NCBI RefSeq assembly: GCF_012273895.1
Contig: NC_052116.1
Span: forward strand, 1,426,001 to 1,490,000
Source: Zerene cesonia
Taxonomy: Eukaryota > Arthropoda > Insecta > Lepidoptera > Pieridae
Direction: 5' to 3'
DNA length: 64,000 nt
The position numbers and the translations under genes are program-made. Numbering within the stretch: the first letter of the stretch is position 1; the number at the start of each line of letters is the position of its first letter. The notes below the pieces were generated by a model. It was not told the origin of the DNA and made no database searches. It saw only the letters and a program-made list of their open reading frames with translations. Shown one piece after another: positions 47,448 through 59,345 of this stretch.

Positions 47448-48652
47448 GAAATCCTCTGCTCACTGTATTTGGTACAGAGACAGTTAATAGTCTGAATTTG
47501 CATCTTGCACACAGGCTTTTAGCCGGGTGCCACGCGATAGACTAAAAGCTAGCGATTAAATAATTCAAAACATGCACCTCCCTCATCCCCCGAGTTGTTT
47601 TCATAAAATAAAACACAATATAAAGACACAGCCTTTATTTTAGTTCTTTACATATATTTTATTATGTCCTAATTCTCAAATTCTATTTAAAATCTATTAT
47701 CATCGTCTTAATTGTAATTATAACAACATTCGAAATAATGGTAACTCTAATCGCCTGTCGATATCGAAATATAGTTAATTAGTATTAATTATTATCAATA
47801 GCTTAAAAGTCAAAATAATTTAAATATAAAACCTTTTAATGACATAAATTTGTACATTAAAACATTACAGCCAGTAAATTGTGCTCATCTTCTTGAAAGA
47901 ATCATTAAAATATATAGGTATACGTTATCTGCTGTACATAGTCACTTATTACATCGTAAGGTACGCAAATATGTCATCTACTAAAAAAAAATGAGACGTT
48001 AACAAATTCAATTGATTTGTCCCCTTAACTATTAATGGTAAAGGTCTATTTTGTATAAGATGAATGTATATATTACTTTCAATGATAGACTTTTTCTTAT
48101 AATAAGTTAACAAGCCCTTAAAGTTAAAAATGTAAAGAAATAAGTACAGGAAACAATGTAAATGCTATATATCTGATATCATAATGGCACTTGAAATAAA
48201 CATTCATTATTTAAGTACGTCATTTTAAAAATAACACTATATAAATATATTATTTTACAAATACTGAATGGTCAATCAATTATTATAGTATAAAAGTACA
48301 TTTCAAAAAGAAATTAGAAGGTTTGTTCGTTGCAATTGTTGTATTTTATTATCACATAATAATTTATGTCATATTATTATAAAACCATTATGCCAGCTGT
48401 GGCAGTTTTTTCTTTAATTTATCATTATTTATTTTGAGTCAAATACTTGATTTATGAAAGGTCTACAAATCTTTACTGTCAAACTTATGGATTAAATGTG
48501 CTTAAGAAATAAATGTACTTCTAACAAATTGAACTTCAATAATAAATAAGTTTTTGTTTTTGCATCTAAAGAAATTAAATTAAGATTTTAAAAATGGTAA
48601 CATCAAAAATATACTTATCTACTATTTACTATTATTCTACGTTTAACGTGGC

Positions 48653-50473
48653 TTACTTCTTTTCATCACTTTCCTTGCTTTCAGATGATGAAGATCCGGA
48701 TGATGATGATGTTAATTGTGGATCAGGACCAGCCGCGACCACCGACAACGAATTTTCACCATCTGACTCTACACGGGAAACCACAGCTTCGTTCTGCCCG
48801 CTAATCTCAACATCATGCAACGTCAGCCTTCGCCCATACTTTGCAAGGAACTCCATGACAACACCGTTCGACCAGCCGAACCCGGTCTGAACGGTATATT
48901 CACCTCCTCCACCGATCCTGCCGGGAACCTCCACGTCGTACTTCTCGAACATTTGTTTCGTGCTGGAGAAACCTTTATGACACGCTCGTACCCACGCCTG
49001 TGCCACATCGAAAGCTAATTCTTTCGCTGGAGGTATTTCCAGCGCTTCAAGCGCGTTTACCATTAAGCTGACTAGAGGTGGCCACGCGTTAGGGAAGTCC
49101 CATTGCTCTCCACTGCGTATTAGGGACGTTGGAACACCTCCTGGATAATCCAGTCCATGTGATTGTTGTAAATAGTTGAAAATCCGATGAGCGTTCGTTT
49201 TAACAAAGCTCTTCTCTACAGCGCCCATCCAGAGGGGAGCAACGTTGCTTGGATAGAAGTATTTTCTGAATTGCTTATTTGCCAAATCCCAGTCATACCA
49301 TACGCCGTCTTCGTCATCCCACAACACTTCTTTTATGTTATTTCTCCATTGTTTCGCAAGGTAGGCCCAATGCGCTCCTTTACGACCATTTTTCAACAGA
49401 CCTTGGAAGTATGCCATGTTTTGCAAGGCGTTGGCAAATATAGAATTCAAATCTACCGGAATAATTTCAGTCGCGTGCAACATGGTTAGATTGCCTTTAT
49501 TGGTTCCATCGTCATTGATGAACCATCGTGTAGAGAAGTCCCAACCACTTTCAGCGGCACTCTTTAGGTCAATGTAATATTGAGTCTGTCGTTCTTTGGT
49601 GTCGAAAATTTGAGCGCTAGAAAAGTCTTCATAATACGACTCGGGTCGCGGTCCTTCGCTAGGCGCATAATATCTCAATAATGTATAGGCTCTATCTCCT
49701 ATGTCAAAGGTATAAATCTGGGTATCTAACCAATATTCTAATTCGGCTTCCAGTGCGTCGACGTTTTCTTTTAGAAATTCAATATCGTTCGTTGCCCGAA
49801 TATAAAGTGACATCATAGCTGATAACAGAGGAGGCTGGCTTCGCTCCTGATAATACCATCGGCTACCGTTAGGGATGTGGCCAAGTTTGTTCAACAGTTC
49901 AATCAAATTACCAATAATTCCTTTGACTGTCTGCTCCATTCCACTAACAAGGAGACCTTCAATGATCCAATAAGTATCCCAATAATACAGCTCTGTGAAT
50001 CGACCACCTGGGATAATAAAACCGTGTGTTACAGGTATTAAGCTGTATTGATCGGGATTTTCGAATACTGCTTGCTTCACTTTTCTTCCCAGCACTGGCC
50101 AGATGTCATTGATGTCCTTTGCGTATTGGCGCAAGTCCTCATCGCGGATTGCGGGTAGAATTGGTGGGTTTTTATTGAAGTCTGGTGGGGTCCACGACTC
50201 CAGCTCGCTCGTCTTATCGAAATACTTTTCAACAAATTCCTGGACTTGCTTTTTGTTTGGGTTGTTGTTGGTTTCATCAAGAAGGTTTTGGAAAGCAGTT
50301 AATGTGCTGTTTTCGTCATTAACTAGTCGGAGATCCACGAAAGTTTTGGAGTCCGGGAAGATTCGTTGCATTTGTACATGATGTAGCAGCTTGCTGTTGC
50401 AGTAGACTGGTTTGATGCACGTCTGGGGAAGCTCAGCGGTGGCCGTCGCTGCCAGCAGAAAAAAGAGCAGCAT
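48653..50473 (-). CDS. Treh-1: Trehalase, Treh-1-like secreted, single coding exon
   Basis: 606 residues, GH37. Short signal peptide (residues 1-13, ending ATA), PGGRFTELYYWDTYW at 155-169, catalytic Asp312 in ESGWDFSTRW, QWDFPNAWPP at 457-466, probable base Glu510 (MFEKY) and GGGGEY at 521-526. The N-terminal pattern (TCI.PVYCNS.LLH.VQM) and an acidic Ser-rich tail resemble soluble lepidopteran Treh-1. The tail from about 570 (SSSSGSSSSESK...) is low complexity. No membrane anchor. The minus-strand sequence TTTTTAG sits immediately before the ATG, so a 5' UTR intron may end there. It hydrolyses haemolymph or gut trehalose. Tandem neighbour of the trehalase at 41621-43369; by eye they share about half their residues. 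Confidence 0.96.
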   Translation of the reverse strand: MLLFFLLAATATAELPQTCIKPVYCNSKLLHHVQMQRIFPDSKTFVDLRLVNDENSTLTAFQNLLDETNNNPNKKQVQEFVEKYFDKTSELESWTPPDFNKNPPILPAIRDEDLRQYAKDINDIWPVLGRKVKQAVFENPDQYSLIPVTHGFIIPGGRFTELYYWDTYWIIEGLLVSGMEQTVKGIIGNLIELLNKLGHIPNGSRWYYQERSQPPLLSAMMSLYIRATNDIEFLKENVDALEAELEYWLDTQIYTFDIGDRAYTLLRYYAPSEGPRPESYYEDFSSAQIFDTKERQTQYYIDLKSAAESGWDFSTRWFINDDGTNKGNLTMLHATEIIPVDLNSIFANALQNMAYFQGLLKNGRKGAHWAYLAKQWRNNIKEVLWDDEDGVWYDWDLANKQFRKYFYPSNVAPLWMGAVEKSFVKTNAHRIFNYLQQSHGLDYPGGVPTSLIRSGEQWDFPNAWPPLVSLMVNALEALEIPPAKELAFDVAQAWVRACHKGFSSTKQMFEKYDVEVPGRIGGGGEYTVQTGFGWSNGVVMEFLAKYGRRLTLHDVEISGQNEAVVSRVESDGENSLSVVAAGPDPQLTSSSSGSSSSESKESDEKK

Positions 50474-51984
50474 CTAAAAATATTTTATGATATAGTTAGT
50501 TAAATGTATTTTTATATTACATAAATCTAGCGCGGAGCATAGCTTACGTTAATGCATAATAGAATATAAAAAATTCACCAAATATATAAGTTAAGTTAAT
50601 AATTAGAAATTATTTTATTAATTAATTATTAGAAATTAAATTTCGTTCAACCGAAAATCAACACGATTTTCGATTTTAAAGTCTTTCATTTCAAAATATG
50701 CACATTTATGTACATTTGAAATACGTATTTTTTATGGATACCCCGCCTGAGCAGAGATTTTACGTTGCTATCATTAATAATAGAAATATTAAAGGTACGA
50801 CCACAATACCTTTATCACTAAGATTCTCACGTTTTGATTATAAATTAACTAAGCTAAAGCATTAAATGCTCCATATAAATACACATTGAGATCATCAGAT
50901 TGGTTTAAAACGACGGAAGTGCTTAATATTATGTCATACAAGGCGTAATACAACTTTTCATATGCCAAAACGAATTGGGGTTAAAGTGTTTCAATTCAAT
51001 GCTTTGGGTTTTAACAATCATTTATATAATGCTTTTTGATTCAAGTAGGTACGATTTATATGATTTGTGTGGTTCAGTCTATTATTAAATTGTTAAAACC
51101 TAAATTTATAACCTGCTCGTAATGGATTAAAATCGCGAAGTCCAAAGGAAGCTATATATTTTCTTAAATTTGAATTTGGAAAATACCATTGTTTTTTTTT
51201 TTCTTTGTTTTTCTGTTTATAGCCAGCCTGATATATTCTGGAATAGTCCGGGAAAATTAAGTTATATTAATGTAACGTTTTTTTCCTATTTTAAATTGGT
51301 TAATCGCGGTGCTATAATGCCGGCCTACTTGCGAAATAAAATAATATGCCGACTTTCTTCTTATTCAATATAGCGGAACTCCAAAAGTAATAAACATTAA
51401 TACGGTTATATAATCTGTGTTATAACTTTTACTAATGTTTACATTGTAGTTTCTTTATGGTTCATATATTATAAGTATTAAAAGGAAATTTTACTAATTG
51501 TTTTTCATGTCCATGTTTTGTATTAGGCATAAAATCGAAAATATTTGAAATCATCTCCTTTCTCGAATAAGTAAAATCTGTTAAACGGGGGGGTTAAACT
51601 CATAAGCAATATTTTCGAAATAAAATTAAAAATAGACTCTAAATGTCGATATAATATTTCATTTCAGAATAACGTCACTAATTGTTTTGGCTAAGCGTAA
51701 TTTTATTACTGACATGTGAGACCATGAGGTGTTTGCGAATATATGACGCGTCATTTAAATTTTACGCGACATAAAAACCTCATCAATAACGTCACAGAGT
51801 TTGGCTACATGACTTTAGACAGGGATTATCGCTTCATTCAAAGTTTTATCTCTAATTGCGTATTCACCTAGCGTCGTGTTAGGTAATGAATTAAAGATTT
51901 TATCAAGATTTTCCGTGAAAATGAGGCAATCGAATCATAGAAAGATTTTTTATCAACATTTGATTTTCTTAGACATTATTAAAT

Positions 51985-52172
51985 TACATGTAAACCACTG
52001 AACCAATTTGGATGAAATGTGGTAGATACAGAGATAGTTTGAGACCCGAGAAAGAACATGGCATAGTTCATATCCTGGAATTTCACGGGAACGGGAGCTA
52101 TACGGGGAAAAGACCGGGGCTGCCTATTTTTTTTCCTTTAACTTCGCGGGCAAAGCCGCGGGCGGAAAGATA
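51985..52172 (+). mobile_element. Helitron relative, 3' part
   Basis: Core ACCAATTTGGATGAAATG... CACGGGAACGGGAGCTATACGGG and end GCGGGCAAAGCCGCGGGCGG; the final CTAG is mutated. Confidence 0.5.
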
Positions 52173-52324
52173 ACACATCCTCCTAATACTAAAAACGTGA
52201 ATATTTGTCAGTAAGTATGGATAGATGGATTGATGTTTATTAATCTTTCACGCGAAAACAGCTTATTGAATCTATATGATTTCGTATAAGATTAGTTTAT
52301 AGTCTAGGGATAGTTAGCTAGAAG

Positions 52325-52590
52325 TACATACAACAATCTTTATCTCAAGAACTACTGGTCCGATTTGAAAAATCCTTGTTAGGTAGCTAGATAAAATATT
52401 GAGGAAGGCTTAAGACTATATATCATCACGCTAAGACCCATAGGAGCGGAGCGCATATGATGAATGTTTTATAATCGAGGGAAATTTTTTCCTTTCTGAG
52501 AGCGTCCGCTGCGTGCGCTGCGAGTTAAGGTTAGCCTAAAGTAATTTTTCGCGCGCGGGTGATGTCGCGGGCGGAAGCCAGTTTGTAGAT
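52325..52590 (+). mobile_element. Helitron-like element (family of 21463-21626), longer variant
   Basis: CTTTATCTCAAGAACTACTGGTCCG core, ATTGAGGAAGGCT, then an extra CGCATATGATG... segment and a GCGGGTGATGTCGCGGGCGG end. Confidence 0.55.
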
Positions 52591-53050
52591 AAAAGGAAAC
52601 TCATTCACTGAAATCCTCGAACTGTTTCCAATGACAGTTGAATATTATCAAGCTCTGAGTGCGATAAAATTACGTTCTAATTATTTTTATTATAAATTAA
52701 GCCTTCAAACTAAAAATATCTGGAATCTCCACTTGCCCGAGTAATTACCTCGATGCCCTATACCTTGATTTATAGTATATTTACCCATTTATAAATGTTA
52801 CAATAATTTATGCTAAGCAATATTGACGTTATTCGCATTTAGTAAACTTATTGTAATAAATAACCCGTGTGCGTTTGCAGACTTCTATCCTTGAGAATAT
52901 ATGCATATTGCCTTTGCACAGAAATTCATAGATTTCTGTATTATCTCGCAGGTAGCAGACAATACATTGTTAATTTTCCTCTTTAACCACGTACGTGTTG
53001 TGTTACATTTCAGCGTGTTCATCTGAGTCTCATCTCATGCTTATATTTTA

Positions 53051-53275
53051 CTAGCTGCGCCCTAGCTTTTGCCTGCGACTTCGCACGCGTTAAATTCGGA
53101 GTAGTTTAATAGATGTTCATATACATATAAACCTTCCTCTTGAATCACTCTATCTATTAAAAACGCCCCATCAAAATCTGTTGCGTAGCTTTAAAGATTT
53201 AAGCATACATAGGGACATAGGGACATAGGGACAGAGAAAGTGACTTTGTTTTATACTATGTAGTGATGTTTGCAT
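53051..53275 (-). mobile_element. Helitron-like element, fifth family (CTTCCTCTTGAAT type)
   Basis: CTAG end with TTTTGCCTGCGACTTCGCACGCG; core CCTTCCTCTTGAATCACTC, CCCCATCAAAATC and AGGGACATAGGGACA. Reverse-oriented relative at 57258-57435. Confidence 0.6.
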
Positions 53276-53663
53276 GTACGCACACGCAAATAACGAAATA
53301 TATGTTTAAAATTAATTAATTATTCCACTTACAATACAAAAACCTGAACGTCGTTTATTATCAATTTAATTCGATATTCATTTTAATAGGTCCATAAAAA
53401 ACATATTTTATAAAAATTTTAATCTTAAATACGTGTTCCACGAGTTTTCTGTTCCACTTCCTAACAATTATCATAAAAAATAGGGCTGTCAATTACTTGA
53501 AAACAATTATGAAATTAATTATGATTATTTTAATGCGTGATTGTCATGAATAATTAATACATACATTAATAAAATTGGTTCATACTGATTAGATTTATTT
53601 ATTAAAATGTGTTCAATTAGATTTGATAGCTGTCGCGCTTTTACTACGAAATTATAAGAAAAA

Positions 53664-53857
53664 CTAGCTGCACCTCGCGGTTTCACCCGCGTAAGTCCGT
53701 ATTCCGTAGGAATATCGGGATAAAAAGTTGCCTATAAGTTATTCCAGTTGTCCAGCTATCTACGTACCAAATCTCATTGCAACCGGTTCAGTAGTTATTA
53801 CGTGAAAGAGCAACAAACACACACACATCCTTACAAACTTTCGCATTTATAATATTA
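53664..53857 (-). mobile_element. Non-autonomous Helitron
   Basis: CTAG at 53664-53667, GCACCTCGCGGTTTCACCCG hairpin, far end TTCGCATTTATAATATTA running directly into the next element. Confidence 0.8.
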
Positions 53858-54213
53858 CTAGCTTTTTTAGGCCGCGGCTTCGCCCGCGTAGAATTCGCTT
53901 ATATCGCGCGACATGGTAAGGAGTATTTTCTTCGCATTAAAAAGTATGGTTTGTTCTTTTCCACGTTTAGCTCCACCTTCATATCAAGTTTCATCAAAAT
54001 CGGTTTGACGATCGAACTTTCATACAAACTTTCATCCCCTCTTCCAACCCTTTCTACCCTTTTTTCGCGATAAAAAGTATCCTATGTCCTTTCCCAAGTT
54101 CAGTTCTATCATCATACCAAATTTTATCAAAATCGGTTCAGTGGTTTAGGCGTGAAAGCGTAACAGACAGACAGACAGACAGAGTTACTTTCGCATTTAT
54201 AATATTAGTAGGG
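53858..54213 (-). mobile_element. Helitron, longer variant with internal duplication
   Basis: CTAG at 53858-53861, CCGCGGCTTCGCCCGCG, then two versions of the internal block (AAAAAGTAT.. and ATCAAAATCGGTT..), a CAGA repeat at about 54161-54183, and TTCGCATTTATAATATTAGTAGGG. Confidence 0.75.
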
Positions 54214-54231
54214 ATAGGGATATAGTAGAAA

Positions 54232-54320
54232 GTAGGATATCGGCAGGAAATGGGTCCGGTCGCACCGGGGAAGCTACCTAACCCCCTCCCCTCCTCACAA
54301 GATTGGCGATGAAATAGTGT
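54232..54320 (-). mobile_element. SINE-like fragment (CACCGGGGAAG...CCCCC type)
   Basis: Matches the start of the 39180 copy (GCACCGGGGAAG, TACC, ACCCCC, ATTGGCGATGAAATAG). Confidence 0.45.
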
Positions 54321-55139
54321 CATATAAGTGCTTCTGCGGTTAATTTAAAGGAAATTGAAACAAGGAAACTCACAACACTGTGAATACAATGGTTTTTCTT
54401 TTGTTGTTCTAAGTTTATCTTGTAAGGATATTAATTTTAATATTTAGTTTTATAGCATTGAAATGCTTTGTAAATGAGAAATATTGAAAGAATAGAAAAA
54501 ATTTGATCACGAGGCGGGATTCACTCGTGTATTTTTTTGCCACGGATTGGCAAATAAAAACAAAAAAAAATCTCAGGGTTAGTTAAGTATTAGGTTAGTA
54601 TCAGTTAATTATTCTCAATCGTTAATAAAAATTAAAAGGAACTTCCATTTTTTTATATTATAATATTAAAATTAAACTTATTCCGCTAATCAACCATGTA
54701 TTTAACACTTGCAAACCCTAGCACCAATAAAATAATTTGTTAATAACATTAGCATAGATCGAAACGCGGTTTTTGCCACTTTTCACAAACCTTGGCCCGA
54801 TTTTTTTGCGCTAAGTAAATGCGCGGCATGTGAATGTATTATTTTTATAGGCATTATGCTAATAAGAACCTAAATAACACGACAATTGATTGGATTTCAG
54901 AGATTTTCGCACATAAAAAATACAAATATCCGTTGTAAAAACTTGTTTACGATTTTTTTTTTCATATGAACTTAAAAAAGTAACTGATGGTTAAAAAAGA
55001 GGTTACAGATTATTAAAAACATATTCAATATAACAATTGCGTGAACCTCTAAATCGAAATATTAATAATTAACTATACTTTACATTTATTGAAATAGAGA
55101 TATATTCAAAACTGGTTTTCGTTTCGTTTCGTTTTATTC

Positions 55140-55353
55140 ATAGATTTCGTCCACAAGGAAATATGTACCGTGCTGTGGTTTTACTCGCATAGTTCCCGTC
55201 TTCGTGGGGCGTCCGGGATAAAAGCTATCCTATTTCCTTTCTTGAGAACATCTTTCAATATTAGTAACAAATTTCACCTAAATTGATCGAGTGGTTTAGT
55301 GAAATAGAGACAGGCAGACGGACAAAGTTACTTTCGTATTTATTATATTAGCA
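55140..55353 (-). mobile_element. Helitron relative, diverged
   Basis: Core GGGATAAAAGCTATCCTATTTCC... GACAGGCAGACGGACAAAGTTACTTTCG and end TATTATATTAGCA; the CTAG end is lost. Confidence 0.5.
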
Positions 55354-55681
55354 ACGAAATTTGTACAACTGATTCTAATTCAATTTCATAATCAAAATGA
55401 ATTATGTGATTTTTAAACAACATCGTTTGGCGCGGCCACAGATAATATAATTCTATGCTAGCTTGAAGCAAAAAATTAATTCAAGGTTGAGCAGACAGAA
55501 ACATGAAGTAATTATAAAAAAGATCATGTTTTTAACACACGAAATTATATATTTTACCCGGGTCACTCACTCGCGGGCAACATGCGTAATTGTTAGATGG
55601 AGATAATACTTCCAAATGTTACTCTTGTGAGTTTGTACAGTGGTGCGACTTTGAGCGAGCGGCATTATTTTTAAAGTATTG

Positions 55682-55888
55682 TCCTACTAATATTATAAAC
55701 GCGAAAGTTTGTAAATATGGATGTATGTATGTATGGATGTTTGTTACTCTTACGCAAAAGCTACTGAACCGATTGCAATGAAATTTGGTACGTAGATAGG
55801 ACAACTAGAATGACACATAGGCAACTTTTCATCCCGATATTCCTACGGGATACAGACTTACGCGGGTGAAACCGCGGGGCGAAGCTTG
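55682..55888 (+). mobile_element. Non-autonomous Helitron, 3' end mutated
   Basis: TCCTACTAATATTATAAACGCG start, full core and CGCGGGTGAAACCGCGGGGCG hairpin; terminal CTAG reads CTTG. Confidence 0.8.
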
Positions 55889-56721
55889 TTTAAAATATGT
55901 AAGGACTTTCTTCGTTTTAGTTTAAAATTTCAGACTTTCTTCTTTCCAGTCAATACAGTCCAAGGAGTTTTTGATAAGCCATTAATTTAATTTAAACAAC
56001 TAATTTTAACATACGTTTATTCCATAAGCTAGTCGTTCATGATTAAAATTAAAAATCTTTTACCAACCATTTTAGAATGTAAAATTTGTAGTTTAAAAAA
56101 GGACGCCCACAATAATTTCAGATTTATAGGTGTTTTATTATTAAATTATCTTTTATTAGTTATTCATGATATACTGATAATATAAATTGCATATTATTTA
56201 TTTACTATATTACTTATTTTTGATACTATATTCTTTATAAATAAAGCCCGACCTCCATAGTAATACAAATGTTTTTTTATTAAAGATTGGTTACGCTATA
56301 GCAAATTAAAATTCTATTAGTATTGTAGAACTGTAATTGATTTTTAATTATCTTCAGTGAACATTTATCTACGTTAGGTACTTACATGACTTTTTGTACC
56401 TATGCAATATCAAACACAATAGATTTAAATTGACTGAACATAAAAACATGGACAAAAAATGACACTTGTATGAATTAAAAGTATTATATTAGACGGTACT
56501 AAATGCAGAACAGACTTCTTTCTGTGCATATCAAAATAACAATAAAAAAATAAAAATAGTTTAATACCAGCAACATTTCTAATTTTTTTTTATTATTTTT
56601 TTATTTACTTATTAGTCGTTTTGAAATCACACAGATAAAAAATTGCCACCTTTTTTGACGTTTCACAATTAGCAGTATATAAGTGTATAATCTATGTTTC
56701 ACAATGGCGTATTATACTGAC

Positions 56722-56816
56722 CTTTGACTGATTCGCCCGGCCTTTCCCTTGAGTGCTATCAATGACACCTTGCCCGTGCTACCATTCGTGACGGACTCGA
56801 TACGTGACCAATTTAC
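56722..56816 (-). other. Orphan exon-like GC-rich patch
   Basis: A 95-bp patch with raised GC is open in one minus-strand frame (motifs TNGSTGKVSL, KGKAGRI) and is bounded by TTGTAAG at its 5' end and AAAG|GTCAGT at its 3' end. No domain is recognised and no partner exon found. Confidence 0.2.
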
Positions 56817-57257
56817 CTTACAATTTATACTCTATGCTACATTATATTTATCTGTGGTTTATTTCAAAAAGGGTACATTGTTCTAATTGACGAATTTGCA
56901 TATGAATACTGCTAATGTTGGAGTTGGACTTGTAGTATCCAATTGTTTAAATATACTTCATAATCATTTCATTAAGGATGTATTTAAAAAGAAAAGAAGA
57001 TATTAAATAAAGTATAGCTATTTAGTCATAAGACAATATTTAAATTTTAAATTATTCTAGCACATATTAGAGCTTAGCCATTTTTCAATAGATATCACAG
57101 AAGCAGAGTCGCTTATTATTTATTACGTATTTACTTTTCTGAGGCTATATAATCTCGTTAGACGATCAGTCATTTAATTTGTTATTTTTTAAACCGTTGG
57201 AATATACATTCTTATATGTTACGATCCTATTTCTACTCTTTATGTGTACTACTAATC

Positions 57258-57435
57258 ACTATATAGGATAAAACAAAGTCACTTTCTCTTTCTCTATGTC
57301 CCGGTGTCCCTATATATGCTTAAATTTTTAAAGCTACACAACGGATTTTGATGGGGTTTTTCTTAATGGTAAAGAGTGTTTCAAGAGGAAGGTTTATATC
57401 AATTTAACGCGTGCGAAGCCGCGGGCAAAAGCTAG
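57258..57435 (+). mobile_element. Helitron-like element (family of 53051-53275)
   Basis: Reverse of the 53051 copy: AAAGTCACTTTCTC, CAACGGATTTTGATGGGG, CAAGAGGAAGG and GCGTGCGAAGCCGCGGGC... CTAG before T. Confidence 0.65.
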
Positions 57436-58412
57436 TCAATGTATATTATGTTAAACTTAGCATTGTTGAATCTTGATTGAACTACAATTAAAAAATTTAA
57501 AAAATAAAACGCACACACTTCACCAGCTCCACTTTTATTCTATTTGTAGTAATAAATCAATAAGTCCTCCAAATTTAAATAAAATATTATAGCATAAGTA
57601 ACGTACAAGATAATTACAAGCATCACCAACTTTTATGTTTTACTTATTCTAATAAATACTAATTGCTAAGTTATGATAATGTAGTAATATTAGTTTGAAA
57701 ACTAAAAAAAAAAATTAAAATTATCAATGAGCGATTGTTGCTTAATTTCTATATAACTTATTTATACTTTTATACATGTTTGACGAGCAATAAATTACGA
57801 TCGGTTTAGCCGTAGTGTACCTTTTTTAGTCTTTACGAATTATTAGGGTTCAAGGACCTCAGTGGATCGTTTGTTCTCGATCACGTCAAGAACTCGTCTC
57901 AATTTATAACCTATAATCAAATAATTATTCAAATTTATAAGTTTGAATTCCCGTTTCCGTGTGTATGCTGTAAATGCATTTATTGAGTGTATCTGTACCG
58001 ATCACTTTAGCCTAGCCAGCCTGCGTCCTTCCAGATTTTTGATTTTTTCCACTAAGGAGGTGGCCCCTTAGTTATACGATAGATACTTTCGTCATTTTAA
58101 AATTTATAGTTCTAGCTAAAAGTTTAAATTATCTAGCTCCACAGAGTAAACCTTAATTACCCTTACTTTGCTTAAATTAAACGTAATTGCAATGCTTGAA
58201 CAAGGTTGAATTGTAACTATGCTATATAAAATAATAGGTATTATTTTGAAATATGATTTTGTTATCTATTACATAACCGCAGTAATCCTTTGATAATAAC
58301 CTTATTCTATAGAGGAAGTCTCAACAGCGCGAAAATATTGATTGATGATTTCATTATGTAACGATTCGCACAAAGTCAAGGGGTTGATGAGTAGTGCGCA
58401 ATATATTATCGC

Positions 58413-58782
58413 CTAGCTGTTCGCCCCGCGGTCGCCCGTGGTACATATATTGCCTACTAGCTGCGCCCCGCGGTTTCACCCGCGTAAGTCCGTATCCCGT
58501 AGGAATATCAGGATAAAAAGTTGCCTATATGTTATTCCAGTTGTCCAGCTGTCTACGTACCAAATTTCATTGTAATCGGTTCAGTAGGTTTTTCGTGAAA
58601 GAGCAACAAACACACACACATCCTTACAAACTTTCGCATTTATAATATTAGTAGGGATGTCACTCGGAGAAAATGCAGCTATCTAATAGTGAAAAAATTT
58701 TTGAATTCGGTCCAGCGGTTTTTACGTGAAAATGTTACAAACGTACAAAAATACATAAGTTACCTATTTAGTGTAGATATTA
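58413..58782 (-). mobile_element. Helitron relative, interrupted by another Helitron
   Basis: CTAGCTGTTCGCCCCGCGG at the left and GAAAAAATTTTTGAATTCGGTCC... TAGTGTAGATATTATAA at the right match the element at 13236-13412. The two halves are separated by 58457-58657. Confidence 0.7.
58457..58657 (-). mobile_element. Non-autonomous Helitron nested in another
   Basis: CTAG through GCGCCCCGCGGTTTCACCCGCG to TTCGCATTTATAATATTAGTAGGGA; flanked by A and T. Confidence 0.85.
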
Positions 58783-58911
58783 TAATCACGATCCATTGCT
58801 ACCGTCACCCTTCACCGGGTCAATGTATGACTACCGAGTACCGTTTATTATTAACCTACAGGTATGATTTATAATTAAAGATAATTACTGCTATAAATAC
58901 TATTACTGTAA

Positions 58912-59111
58912 TCCTACTAATATTATAAATGCGAAAGTTTTTAAGGATGAGTGTGTGTTTGATACTCTTTCACACGAAAACTTCTGTACCGATTGCAATG
59001 AAATTTGCTTCGTAGACAGCTCGACAACTGGAATAATATACAGGCAACTTCGTATTCCGATATCCCTACGGGATACGGACTTACGCGGGTGAAACCGCGG
59101 GGCGCAGCTAG
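58912..59111 (+). mobile_element. Non-autonomous Helitron, complete
   Basis: A|TCCTACTAATATTATAAATGCG start, hairpin CGCGGGTGAAACCGCGGGG and CTAG|T end. Confidence 0.87.
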
Positions 59112-59190
59112 TGTCAACATGTACACTTATTTGTGAATTGTCTAGTTTCATTCATACTAAATACAACAAACTTCGCAAATATATAAATAA

Positions 59191-59345
59191 CTAGTGTTCC
59201 ACCCCGGATTCGCACGTGTCACATACATAGCCCTCAGGTATCACGTACACATTCAACGGCGAAAGAATTTTCGAATTTGGTCCAGTAGTTCCCAAGATTA
59301 GCGCTTTCAAACAAACTCTTCAACTTTATATTTCTTGTACTAGTA
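59191..59345 (-). mobile_element. Helitron-like element (family of 21463-21626)
   Basis: CTAGTGTTCCACCCCGGATTCGCACG end and reverse core TCCAGTAGTTCCCAAGATTAGCG... AACAAACTCTTCA. Confidence 0.6.

Larger units (their letters stand above)
43641..48652. other. Gene-free spacer between the trehalases
   Basis: Holds a Helitron-like copy (44330-44491), a repeat fragment near 44565-44650, the fold-back element (44734-45503), a small inverted repeat (47358-47447) and a repeat fragment near 46518-46575 resembling 63088-63140. Otherwise AT-rich with no exon signal. Confidence 0.6.
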
